Assembly: GCA_009617715.1 (NCBI GenBank)
Contig: VTFK01000126.1
Coordinates: forward strand, 1 to 64,000
Direction of reading: 5' to 3'
Source: Plectrocnemia conspersa
Lineage: Eukaryota > Arthropoda > Insecta > Trichoptera > Polycentropodidae
Length of the DNA: 64,000 bases
In this document: positions 39,901 through 54,300 of the stretch, piece by piece
How positions within the stretch are numbered: position 1 is the first letter of the stretch
How the letters are laid out: each line of letters opens with the position of its first letter
The notes under the pieces: model-generated
The model's input: only the letters and a program-made list of their open reading frames with translations
Database searches by the model: none
What the model was told of the DNA's origin: nothing
Program-made: the position numbers and the translations under genes

Positions 39901-42900
39901 AAAAAAAAGAAACTGTACACCAAGATTTATATCACAAAAATTATATTTAATTTTGCATTTGATATTACCTATAAGATAATTTTTTTATACTAAAAAGTAA
40001 TTCAGTATTAAGTATTTGAGGAAAAATGGATTCGATCGTAGCGTAGAGAACAAAATTTGGCAATTAATTATTTAAATGACTCCCACCTTATCGAAAATTT
40101 GAACGATGTGTGTACAATAAATCAACCATTCATATTTATAATTTTAATGTAGTAAATTATAACCGCAGAATGAGTTATTTCTTACTCATGTGATATTACA
40201 TACATAAAATCGTATCAATAAAAAGAATCGCAATAACATTTTAATAATATCATTTTAGATATACCTTGCGTTTACTCGAGAAACATTGATTGAACACTCC
40301 GATGATTTCGTTATGAAGATCGGTAAGAGTTGCACAATGTTGTTGCACTCGTAGACTAACACTCAATCACATAACCTAAACTAATATATATGTAGATATT
40401 AATATATAATTATTATTAATATTAGTATTATATTACATATACAAAATTTAGCACCTTCGCAAATAATCAATGCAATTCGTGTTTAGATAGGTTGGAGAAT
40501 GCGAAATGTATATGCAATGCAATGGTAAAAAAATAATAATAAATAAAATAGAGTTTTGACGCTAATAAGTGAAAATATACGTTACTTTATGTATATTAAA
40601 TGCGATATGTTATTAAAAAAAATGTCGTAGTTAGACGAGTTTTAGAGCCAATCTAAAGGTTTATTATAAATTTTATCTTTAGCCAATTTGTCAACGGCGA
40701 AAGCTTTTTACCGTCTTGAGGAAAATATTACTGCAGCACTTTTAGTGGAATTTTCAGTGACTAGCCATTCGTCAAACTATTTTTCAATCACTCTAATTCT
40801 ACTTTTAGGTCCATAGGGATTTTTATCGTCAGTTTCTATATAAAGTTAAGAAATCATTCACATTAATTATAAGAGCATATACTAAATAATACATGTATGT
40901 TAAAACCAATGATCATAATCTAAATATTATTATTAAGGTGTTCGAATAGTTTAGTAATTTTCATTGTATTACTTTTAAAAAACTGCATTTTTTCTACATA
41001 ATCATGTATGTTGTTATTAAACATACACATACCACAAGTATGTTTAGTTAGATTTTATTGCATGAAGCTTTTAAAAAATAGCAGTCAGAAATTTTCGTAT
41101 TAAGCTTTATATGAAAATATTTTTTTTATAAAAATTTTATTAATATTTTTTCCTCATATATTGAAACAAATTTATTATAAGAAAACTTACATAGGTTAAA
41201 TGTTCAAAACTCACTTGTATTTTCACATTAATTTAAAAGTATTATTTCCCAATAACTTACAGGTTAATAAAATAATATTATTAGTTTGAGTTTTTATTAC
41301 AAATACAAATACTACAATTGCAATTTTCATAAGCCCACGTTTCTATTAATTATACATACTTTAGTATATGTGATTTAAAATGTGCTGCTAAAAGGAAAAA
41401 ACGTGAAAAAGCAAGCTAATGAAAATAAATATGATAACGCATAAAAGTTTGCGTATAAATAATTTTTATCTCGCGTCTTTTTTTCCCCTGTTGTAAAATA
41501 ATTTTATTATGAAGTAATACGATAAGATTTGCGATAAGCGACTACCGTTTTTTAACGTCCTGTTAAATTGATTACAATTAAAATAGCTCTGAACAAAGCA
41601 CATGTGCGTGATATTATTTCGGATACGATAATTTACGACTGCTTTGAAATATTGAATATCGAACATAAGTATAAAATTTGCACGCAGTATTTTACGATAC
41701 CGTCGAAAACGTATAAGATTGCGGAGGGAATAAATATTTTTTCGCTCCAGTGCCGCCACAAAGGGCAAATTCGATCTCGGGTCCAAAGTGTCTTTGTAAT
41801 GCGAACAATAAAATTTGCACAGGCACCTATCGATTCGCGTCGCTTGCTTTGGCGCCCGAGGTGTTCCGCACCTCCCGTTCTTTTATCAGATCGGCTCCAA
41901 CTTCTGACAGTTATATTATCTGCTAAAATTGGCAAGAAAACATGGTCCCTTGTCACGGAAGGCTTCGATTCAGCGCCGGGAGGCTTTCGGCAATTTATCA
42001 CGGCGGTCACGTCAGGGCCCCGGTTATAAAATATCGATTGTTTCCGACCCCTGCAAAAGGAAAAACATTTACAATCGGCCGCAAAGCCGCGAGCTGCAAA
42101 CTTTTCCACCGTTTTGCCTCGTTACCAAGGTCGACGCACGTTTTCCCGATATCTATTTAACTGAAAAAAATCGCTAAATTTCTGTCCGCTGAACTTTCCC
42201 TTAAACTGTCCAACTTTTAAACCTTGTATTTATACGCACATTATGTTTTTAGATTCCACCACGTGAATCCTATACGAAAAGGACATCTATCATATCATAT
42301 TTTGCCGTTGTTAGAGAAAACAATATTAACTAAACTTCATTGCATACATATAAAAAAATACTTTTGGAATATAAGACTAATAACAATGTAAAACTAGTTT
42401 CATTACATGATCGTATCGACAAACATTTAATTCGCTTGCAAATAAGTATTCGTTAAACGTATATATTTTTAAGTAACTGTTTCGGACAAACTATGGAGCA
42501 TCTGACAAATTTTATTGGGTACTTACGAGTGTTAATTATGAATCTTTAAACATACAAAATTACAGTGTCTTACTTTAAATACATAAATATGTAATGTACT
42601 TTTATTATAAAAAATAATATAGTTAATCTGTAATTATATTATTTTTTAGAATTAGTTAATATATTATATTAACGATTAGCGTTGACAAAATATTTACATA
42701 TCCTATTTGTTTGAGCTAAAACTGAAACACAATGCGGCACAGGCCATAATGAAAATCAATTTGTGATTTGCCATTGCTACTGTTAGTCAAAGAATTTTCA
42801 GATGTTGGTTCGAGAAATTTCTTACTGGCAAAATTATTAGCCATGAGAAATAACTCCATCTGCTGTTGATGAAAAAAATATTGAGTTACACTGTCATATA

Positions 42901-45900
42901 TAATCCACAAACAATTGTGTGGACACTCGCAACAGACTTTAAGGTTTCTTCTACAATTGATTCAGAACTTCTGAATGCCATATAAAATGTGAAAAAATGG
43001 ACAAATAGGTACTAGACGAAATAATCAAAAGGAAAAACAGCAAAGTCTGTTCCTCGTAAGTTTCCATAAATAATATTGCATAGATCATTACTTTCAAAGA
43101 TAAATTCATCCTGTATGATAACCAGAAGAGAAAAGGACAATAGTTTAACTAACGCGAAAAAGCTCCATAGCCGAATACACATCCAAAAAATATTATGGTA
43201 GAATTATTTATTGATTGTTTCTTAAACCAGACGAATCATATTGTAAAGTAAATAAAACCATGCATAGATAATTAATTGTAAAACATCTAATGTGTTAAAT
43301 AAAATATTTCTCTGTTAAGAAATATAATGCAAAATCTGTAATGCTGCAAAATTAAAAATAATAGGATTGTAATTTTTACTTCATCCCCTATATTTCCCTG
43401 ACCTTTACTCTACAGTTAATCACTTTTAAACATTTAAACTAATTACAATAATTTTTCACAACTTCACAGGCTTTTACATAGCATAAACAATTTATTAATT
43501 TATTCTTAAATCATTAAAAATATTTTAAATAATAAAATTATAGGTAAAAAAAGAGTTTTATATCCTTTCATATAAACATTGAACCCTTAGGATCGCCACC
43601 AGATAAATATTGAATTAAATAAATAATTTTCAATTTTAATTTGTAAGGTTCTACATTTTAAAAATAAGTTTAATAATTTATCGAAAATTGATACGATATG
43701 TTTCACATGTTTTTAGGTAGGTATGAGGAGAAAAAAATAATATTTATTCGTCGATTAAAGTATGTCTTTTCGCGCAAACCGTTGGCGTTCCATGATATTT
43801 TTATTCGATCACTGCGCGAGTGTATATCATAGTAAAGAGCCTATTACATTTTCGGCAATTAATTAAAATCTATATTTATTGAATTTATATTGATTAAAAT
43901 CTATATTATAATCAATTAATTAAAATCTATATTTATTGCTTAGTTGCAATTAGTATTATCCTTACTTGCTAATGAATCGAACTAATGGCTTTTTCATTAA
44001 CAACTACGATTTCATATTTCCTAGCACTTAAGTCAAATGCTATAAAGATCACTATATTTAAAATAAATTTCGATTCAGAGTGATAGCTGACTAATAAGTG
44101 TTATTACAATAAAGTCCAAATACCATTGCTAGTTCGACGTATGTTCTATAAGAATCAGAATCCTCTATTATGCTTATATACAAAAAATAGTGTAGTTACT
44201 AAATGTTTTTAAAACTACTATTACATAATTATATTCATAAATTATAACGTATTATTTAATAATATATTAAAAACAATGATTTAATAAACCCGAGTAGCAA
44301 TAACTTTTATGATTTTTTTCAAGCACGTAACATCCCTTTCCACCTTTATGTTTAATAGTTATTTGTTAAAAGGAATTATCCTAAGCTTTTTAAGATCGTG
44401 TAAATTTAGAATCAGTGTTTTTTTTTATCAACCAATTAGTTTTTTTAAACTTAAATTAAAAAAATATGAAAACTTAAAATATATTAAATATGCGACTAAA
44501 CAGCAAATGGCATTAAATATAATTCCGTATTGTTATTTATAATATTATATATGTTTTCCCAGAGATTATATAAATTTACATATTATAATTTATATGTATA
44601 CTTTCCGTCGATAGGGTAACGTAAAACTTATAACTCTGAAATTTAATATCGTACATAATTGGGCTTATGGGAAATGTCTCATGTTACATAAATCGGAAAG
44701 TGACTTTAGATCAGGGGTGGGCAATTGTTTCAGAGTACGGGCCAGATTGATTATTTCTTGGACCGTCGCAAACCACAGCAATAGTCACTGACTAAATCAA
44801 TAAAGCAATATTTATTTTACGAAGGGGGCAAATTATACAAAAATAAAGAAAATTCAATAAAGTTCATAAGCAGGGAATTTAATCGAGGATTTCCACTTCA
44901 CATAAACAATTGTGAAAAAAAAGAGCACCGCAAGCAAAAAATCTCTCATTTCTCACCGCATAAAAATCTAAAATTGGCATTGCTTTAAATTTGTTTTTAA
45001 GAAGATCATTGCTTAATTCTAATTGAATATTCGATAGACCATTTTCCACGTGAAAATTGTGAATTAACTAATAATAAATAATTTTACATTTCTTCAAAAT
45101 CAAAATCCTCATGAAGGTCTCAAATAATTGAACTATAATATTCAAAATCTCTGGTTCTAAGATTTTTGCCATGTTTTTTTTATTGGGAAAGTGATCGAGT
45201 TTTCATTCTCTAAGATTTAATAAAAAAGTAACAATTTGGCAATAAATGCTTTTAAGGCAAATAAAATTGAACATGTAATATACCATTATTTTTTTTCCTT
45301 GTAATTTATTATTTAAATCATTCAAATAATTTATAATATCAACGGAAAAACGGAAATTTTTGCCAATGAGTCTGTTTCAGTTCAGATTTTTTTTTTCGTG
45401 TCCAAATTTTTGAACACGAAATAGTAATACACGTAGATTCCAACAGGCGTCCCACTGGCTACGAAATCACACCCCCTAGCATTTATCTGACACTTTCAGC
45501 ATTTTTTCAGCATTTACCTGACACTGCTTAAAATTTACAAAAATAAGTAAATGAATATTAAATCTCACACCTATCCACTTTTTAAAATATTAAGTCGACT
45601 TGCAGAGTTAAGTTTAACTCAACAAGCCATATGTTCTATACAATACTTAATCAAGAGAGGTCTTTAAATTTTATTTATTTTTTTGTCATTTTTAAATAAT
45701 TGTAGGTTCTTAATTACATTAAATGTAGATATATAATTATACGAAAAAAGTTAATTACTATGTATATGAAATCCGTATCGGTTCAATACAATAAATATGA
45801 ATTGCTTGGTTTATATGTCACGTTTATATACCATTTATATTATATTTACCCAAATTTGTTACATATAAATCAATTACTCTAACTAAACGATCGATTCAAA

Positions 45901-48900
45901 GTACGCCGTAATATAAAATACAATCACGGCGAAATTATGACCATAAAAAAATCAATCGCACACATTCCGTGATTCGTATTCGCAGAAAGAATTCCCCAGG
46001 TCTGAGTCGAAACTTTGATAATGGATTTGAGAAAACGTGAACAATAACGAAAGAAAAAAACTACTACCATACTAAGCATATATTTTAATAATGCCATAAT
46101 TTCGATAAAAGGATTTTCAATAAAGAGAACAAAGAACGATAACGGTCACACACGGCGCATACCTCACAAAGTATTTTTTATATAAATCTACGTACGTTAT
46201 ACTAACTGGAAAATAGATGTAATACGCGTATAAATAAAAGTTCCAAAAGTTGGACAGTTAGGGCGAAAGTTCGGCGTCATGCAGCGCAGTTTTTTTTGTG
46301 TAATAGATATTTACTAGCTGTACCTCCACGCCATCAATTTCATATTATAGAGGTTATTGATTAAAAATCAATATATTTTATTCATCAATTTCGTTCCAAA
46401 TACAGTTCAAATTGTATTATTTTCTAATTCATCATAAGTGAATAGCATATTTAGTTGATAAATTGGATTATATCAGGGTACTCCCCTTCTATTGTATATA
46501 CGGTTTTATATAATACAAGTAGAAAATGTTCCAAACTTTGCCGTTGAGAACCAGCGAAATGGACTCATTGTACTCTACACAAACAAGTATTGTACACGTT
46601 AAAAATTCAACAGAGAATACATTAAAGTAGTAGAAAAGAACAATTATAAAAAATATATTTATAAACTAATATTATAAAAAACAGACAATACGCCTTATCA
46701 ATGATAATAATTTAGTACAATATTTACTAAAAATAAAATTGTATTTTTTATAATTTTTATTAAATCAAGTCTATTTAACTCAGTAATTAGATGTAAAAAC
46801 TTTCCAATCAAATCAAAGGTTGCTTAAATTAAAATTATATTGAAGCCAGGAAAGGATCCAGAATATATTACCTTCTTTAGATCGATATGTATCTTACCAG
46901 TTATGTCAAAAATATTGATAAAATTATTTCTAAAAATAATCAAACCGGTAATAGAAGGACACAAAATAATCATTTTAAAATAAAGCAATTACAAACTTTA
47001 GTAGAATATAATATAGAACACTTTGAAGTATTTTTTTTATATATGTACATACGTCTGACCTTTGATAAAGTGTAGAATCCTGGACTACTCTACAAAGTTG
47101 TTGAGCTCTGACACAATAAAAAAAGACTGAAAGATCATCAATCAAAAATTAAAATGTGGCTCTCTAAATGGCAAATCACTGCTAATGAAACTAAATTTAA
47201 AGTAATCATTAGAAAGCAAAATGATCAAATGTAATTTTAAAATAAAAACCGGCGTGTTGCTATGGACCTCAGATTTTGGCTACGACTGAATATCCCTGAG
47301 TGTAGAATAATTTAATCAGTTTTATGGTCGTTACTCCTTGGTATGTATCTAACATTTTTATATTTAGTGATTGTAACTATGTCAGTGTAAAAGAAACGAT
47401 TTTATAAAAATAAGTGTTCAGATTAAGAACTATTAAAAAATACAATGATATTTCTAAACGTAGACTTAAGAGTGTAAATATGTTATAACTAACATAATAT
47501 TATACCTATAAGCAATACCTATATTAAAGATAAGTAAACAATACAGCCAATGAAAAACTTACATGTTATTTTTTCCATTCCAAAGCGCCTAACTACTGAA
47601 TAAATTTTGTTTATTGTCCTTAGATACATATAATATAAAATAAAGGAATAAAAATAGTATAAAAAGCATTTAAAAAACATTTATTATTTTACTCCTAAAC
47701 CCATAGATCACCGTGCTTATTATATAATATAATAACAGGAGGGATTTAAATATACTAGATATTAGGATTATGTAAGATATGGTGTATTAACGAGGCGAAG
47801 TAGCTAATTTGTTTTAGATACAACATTTTTAACCGTTAATTTTTGAAGTACACTACTGATGATATTTTGCTTTATGTTTAATGACAAATAATCATTATTT
47901 TACCAGTAGCTATATTAAATTTATACTTATGTTGTTATTGGAGTGTTCAAACATGAACCATACTACTGAATATTGAATACACGGGTCTTTTTTTAAATAT
48001 CTTACAAATATAATGAAGGGGAGGCTAAATAATAACATTGAATTTTAAAAAAGCGTGTAGTATAAAGATGTTTTTTTATTTTTATAATATTTTTCAAATC
48101 TCGTAGACTAAATCACTGAATAACTTTACTAGACAGTTATCAGACTCTTGCCTTTATGCAGGTAGTTTTGAGACCGACTTCGACAGGCGAAAAGTTTTAA
48201 GTCTCTTTATTTGGTTCTTAAAGTATCCAACTGCTTGGGGACTACTGATAGTTTGATCTTAATATTCTCAACGCCTCATAACAATTTCAAAGTCCAGATT
48301 TTTTTAAAACCATTTTTAAACACAATCACCATCAGCTATAACTTGTTGTGATTCTAATGTCACAGACGTTTTACACAAATATTTTCTTTGTTTAAATGTG
48401 TTTGATTTAACTTCACTTAATTTTTATCGTGAGTTTCTTTCCCTTTTTCTGCAGATTATACACATTTTCGTAACACCCTTGCCATACAATTATAAAATAA
48501 CCAATTAACAATGAATTTCAGAAGAAGTTTCTCCTTTTGCTTTTAAAAAACGGATCAGCAAAATAGGTATTGACTCCATATAAAACATATGACTGCTGCG
48601 GATATGTTACCGAATAAAACATATTTATAAAATACAAAGTTATGAGTCATAATCGATTATGACTTGAATAAATTATTTTTTGTATGAGCTAAAGTAGTTC
48701 ATTATTAGAGTTTTTAATACCTAATATGTACGACCTAGCTCGATTTTAATTAATACTCACGATATTCATCTGTGAGATTAGGATCAAAATTATAATTATA
48801 TAATAATTACTGATTCCGATGTCTCGGACACGATAAAAAAATAAAAACACTAAGGTTTTTATTTTTTTAAATAAAAACGCTAAGGTAAATAGTCAGATAC

Positions 48901-51276
48901 TTATACTTTTTTTTTTAAATGAAAATCAGTTTTTTTTTTATAAAATATAGTAAATGTTTAAGATACGATTAAACCTTTTTGAATTTAATTATGCATTTTC
49001 AATGAAAAATATATTTAGAAAGCTTTTGGGTAATTTATATTACTTACTATGTACTCTTTGTATATTTTTCATCATGTACGATTTAATATAAAATATAACG
49101 TAAAATACAGACAATGTATTCAAAATTCATATTAAAATTATATTATTACTTTATTATAATGCATGTTTTATTAAAATGTTTATATGTAATAAATATACAT
49201 ATTATATATACAACTTTAATATACTATTCATTATTTATATATATTAAATATAAATTAATTAATTAAGGACCACACTTACCGATGTAAAATAATTCATAGA
49301 ATTATTTTGTCTGGTTTATCAGTTGAACCACACAAGGTCTAAAAACGGCAAAAATCTTTTAGCAAAATTTAAATTTACAGACGTAAAAATCCAAATATTA
49401 TTAAATTAAAAAATCCATGACAACTGTGACAAAAAGACGGATCTTAAACGCTTAAGACAAAAAAAAATGTTTAAATGGGACACCGCCGTGAGAAAACCTT
49501 TTTTCAGATTATGTGAAAGTACCCGCCATCAACTAGAAAGATTATAAGTAATTTTTAAAATATGGGAAATGATAAAATGTGCATTTTTTGCTTTAGCGAC
49601 TTATGCCAATCTGTTATTTTTAAATGACCACTACACCAAAAGGGGCGAAAAATAAAATGTTTTTATGTATTAATCGAAAACACGGGAAACCAACGATTTT
49701 CTCTGACAATTCTACTGACATTTACACTTGAACATCCACTTCTGAGTTCAGGGTTTCAGATTGAACCACAATTCATATGAATTTCAATAAAGATGAGGCC
49801 GACCCAAGATCGCAAAAGCCGCCGCTTCTCTCTTCGCATCTCCTGGTCCAGGGTTGCTAATACCAGGTCCCTGGTATTAGCAACCCTGACAATTTAATGA
49901 TACTGTGACTAGCAATAAAAACATTTTTAATTATACTAATGGATGTGAAGCATGGACGATACTGGGCAAAAGTATCGCATTTAGGATCCTATCAATTTAA
50001 AATTAATAAAAAAGTATAGGTTAATGGAAAATAATTCTTTTCCAGATTGAAAATAAATTTATGAAAAATTATTAGTATCGAAATATCAAAGACTTTCACA
50101 TAAAATGGTATAAATATTACATTATAAACTACCCTGTGAGTGAGATATATGGAGCGCCTAATAGACAACTCAATCCCGACCGGGTTAAAGTTCTAAATTT
50201 GTAATATAATATAATATAAGCACACACGACATATCCGCACACCACAGTCATATTACCCGAGTGTATGTATAATACATAGGTATATAATACGCATAGCTCG
50301 AGTAAGACACGATACACGACAAAGACAACCCGTATCCGCTGGATGTAAGGGCAATATTTGCTTTACCTTCAAAGGCAACTAATTTCCAAGTCCCACTTTT
50401 GAAAGTTTCCAACCCCATTTACACATAGCACGTTGCACGTTCGCATAATTCATAATATTTATTTATACAAAATCACACGTACAGCCGAAATAACCTTTTG
50501 GCTGATTGAGTCGCTCCATTTTGTGGCGATGCCGCATATTATAATAAAGGTTAGGAAAAGGTCGGCGCGATGAAAGACCCGCTCGAATTTTCGCCCCCGA
50601 AAAAATATACACACCTCACAATACGTGTGTGTGTAATGCGAAAATATGTGCGACATGTGTGAAAAATCCACGTGGTATGGAAACACGTAAATTTGATTAC
50701 GGGTTCGATTGTTGTAAATCAAATTCTACGCCGATATATTGGACAGCGCTGAAGTAGATCGAATCGGGTGTTGTTTATTGGGAGTAATTTGTGCTTTTAG
50801 ATGATTGATATTTTAGTTAAACTGCATTAATTAATATTCAATCATGGAAATTAATTATAGGTATTATGCGTGCTTGAAACCATGACCTAAATTGGAACAC
50901 AACTTTCAAGAATGTATTGATTTAAAATTTTCTAACAGTGTATACTTAAATCTTTATTATTTCCGCCACTATAATTAAATATAAAACATTGCTAATTAAG
51001 CGTTTTTCATCAACATAAATAGTAGGTAAATACGGTGGGTTTAAAATAACATGGCATTTCTTAAAAAAAAAACACTTGCAATTTAATTTAGATAGCACCA
51101 TTGCAACCCACTTGGAAGCCGCTTGAAAATAAGTTTTACAAAAAAGTTAGGAAAAAAACATTAAAAGCAAAATATTTGACACGTTAAACTTAAAAAAAAA
51201 CCGCAATATTATGTACATATATAAAAATGTACAATACATATAACATACACATATACATATATCAAATCCTGTAATG

Positions 51277-51365
<89 letters not shown>

Positions 51366-54300
51366 ATATATATATATATGTATATATATATATAAACATA
51401 TAATAAATCGATTATGTACTATATTGATAATAAAGTAGACTGATAATTATGCACTACACTATATATTTTTTTGGTATATATACATATGTACATATATGCA
51501 GGGCACTATATATTTTTTTTTTTTTATGTCATGTAACGCGGTGGAACGACGTTCCGGTATCTTTTTTTACAGTATTTTTAATGTTGAAAAAACATTGACA
51601 CCCTGCGTAGCATATTACTTCTTTATTTTTACGTAAATATGACGTGATTATTTTCATTTTATTTATTTTTAAGTGTAAAAGTTTAACCCCAATTTTAAAA
51701 ATAAAATAAAATTTCGGTTACTACTCAATCGCCGGTCCCATTAAAAAAGGACCAAAACAATAACAGAAATGACGACAAAATTATATGAAGCTATGTAAAG
51801 TATGGATATAAAATATGGAAAGATGAAAAGCTACAATTTATTTTTGACTTTTTTACAATATTACGATTTAAAATGAGTAAGAATCAAGTGAAGAACATCT
51901 AAACCGAATTTCGACCAATAAAGAGCGCAAAAAATAATTATCCCTTCTCAGAAGTCAAAATCCACGTCAAAAGCAATAAAATCGTGCCGTCGCCGTCCCA
52001 CTGCGACGGCGCCGACACGATTTTATTGCTTTTGACGTGAATTTTTGCCTTCTGAGAAGTGATAATTGTTTTTTGCGCCCTCCTATTGATCAAAATTCGA
52101 TTTAAATATACTTTGACTAATACTCTCATATCAATAAATTTTGAAATAAACAAATCTCTTATGTAAATTTTGATATATATTTTATGCGCTTCGTGATTTA
52201 TTTTAAATGATATTTTTTTAGTAAAATGCTTGACAAAAAGTGAGTTCCGGCACCTTTTTTGTTTTAAAAAATCTCTGCATATATGTAACAATGTGAGTAT
52301 TATAGGATGTGCCAAAACTTACTTTTTAATTTCAAAACTAAATAATATTTTTTATTAATAAAATATTTTTTACATTATATTCTACATAATATGAAGATTT
52401 TTTTCTTATATATAAAACTAACATCTCATAAATTACCAACACTTTAATCTTCATAAATGCGAATTCTCTACCTTGAACATACTGATCTTGAAAATGTTAA
52501 GAATGTTTGAATTTTCCAGTTGAAGATCTTATACTAATTGAACTTTATATAGAAGCATGTTTCTGGTTCTCCACAAACACAACTTTGCTGAGTTATTTCA
52601 TTTCGTAAAAGACAGTGGCGTAACTAGGGTATGTGGTGCCGGGGCGATCCTTAAAATTGCCCCCCCCCCCTATATATTTTTTACATTTTTTACATGGTCA
52701 TAAAATCAGCATTTCTTAAAATAATTAATTGGTAAATTTTAGTGCATTTAGGGTTAAGTCCCACCCTAGACGATCCTAACGCAAATATGCCGCCCCCAAG
52801 CAAGGACCGCCCGGGGCGGTCCTTGTTGTAAAATAAACGCTGAGTTCAGAGTAAAATTCTAATAGTTTTACGCGTTACTAAATAATACATTTCCCAAGCT
52901 TCTATTTTTAGAATCTTATTTAAAAATAAAATAATAAATAGCCCTGAAAAAGTGATTTAATTTTTTAATTGCAAAATGACTTTTAGCCCGTCAGTATATA
53001 GAAGTTTTGACTGAATAAATTAATGAAGCTACTATATTTTATTTAAACGAAGATCTCATAATCCTCATCTTCGTAAGGTTAGCGACTTTATTACAAAGTA
53101 AGTCGCCTAACATAATTATACTAAAACCAAATAATAAATAAATAACTAGAAATATATCGTTTATTTCTGGTTGTCAGATTAATAATTATTAACTAACGAC
53201 ACATTTACAATAAATATTTTAGGTAATATTGTTTTTTATTTATTATAAAAATAAAAAATACTGATATTTAGCTGTACGATTTTTATTAATCTTTTTTTGC
53301 AGAATCTTTACTACCTCGTTTCGCAGAACCAATTCCCAACGTAACCGTAACAGTCGGTAGAGATGCCTTATTAGTATGCGTTATAGACAACTTGAAGAAC
53401 TATAAGGTATAAAAAATATACGACAATATACATATGTACATTCTATCCATAACACACATGCCTATATTTTGCGCTAATACAATAACCCACATACTTTAGA
53501 TGCCTCCCCTCATTTTACGTCGAATATCCTAAATTCCAAACTAAACTACTTCATTATTTAAAACCGGCGCGGTTATCCTTTATCATAATATGGATTTTTA
53601 TAATATCAAAACTAGGTCGCTTGGGTGAGAGTCAGCACTCAGACGATCCTCAGCATCCATCACAGCATCATCACGCAAAATCCGAGGATCAGTCTTTCGT
53701 ACAACGACCATCGCTCTTGGTATTTGCACATAAAGAGCGTCGAAGAGTACGATCGAGGTTGGTACTTGTGCCAAGTCAACACGGATCCTATGAGGTCACG
53801 CCAGGGTTATTTGCAAGTTGTGGGTTTGTATTGCATCCTGAATTGACGCTGATTTATATTACTATATTAATTATGAGTTCGAATGAGAGCAAATCGACCC
53901 AATTATTCACTTTGCAGTCCCCCCGTTGATACTAGACAATAAAACTTCAACGGACTTAGTGGTTAGAGAAGGCAGTAACGTTTCTCTGTCTTGCAAAGCA
54001 ACGGGATATCCTGAACCTTACGTTATGTGGAGGCGAGAAGATGGAGAGGATATTAATTATAATGGAGAATATGGTACTTATAAATATATTATATAGTCAC
54101 TCTTTATACAAGGTGTATTAATATTCATGATAAATAAATCTATTATTCTTTAGTTTTGGTTGATTTTTTAATATATATTGACACATCTTCAAAAGTACAG
54201 TCTAGACATAAATTTAGACAGATGTTGATGAATTCAGTAAATAAAGTTTTAATGCATCTTAATATGGATATGTAAAGCTAGACAAAAAGTTGCTCAATAT

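Larger units (their letters stand above)
34290..44050. repeat. Tandem 9-10 kb unit, copy B
   Basis: Starts inside sequence equal to the last 30-40 bases of the mariner (poly-A/T, then AAAATATCATTA, then a 19-base gap relative to copy A) and runs to about 44050. Its length exceeds copy A mainly because of about 432 bases (39670-40101) absent from A. The right-hand 500 bases (43560-44040 against 33760-34200) differ more by base changes and one larger local duplication. The middle differs mostly by indels in short runs. Confidence 0.9.

Noticed and set aside
41568..42109. 153- and 158-codon frames on opposite strands
   Set aside because: No known domain; frames are not kept in the duplicate copy at 31748-32359. 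Kept only as a block worth checking.
51283..51393. Long TA repeat considered as a recombination or origin-type element
   Set aside because: Simple dinucleotide microsatellite with no associated structure.
53621..53929. 102-codon plus-strand frame overlapping exon 3
   Set aside because: Out of frame with the exon; the splice-consistent frame encodes an unmistakable Ig1 domain.
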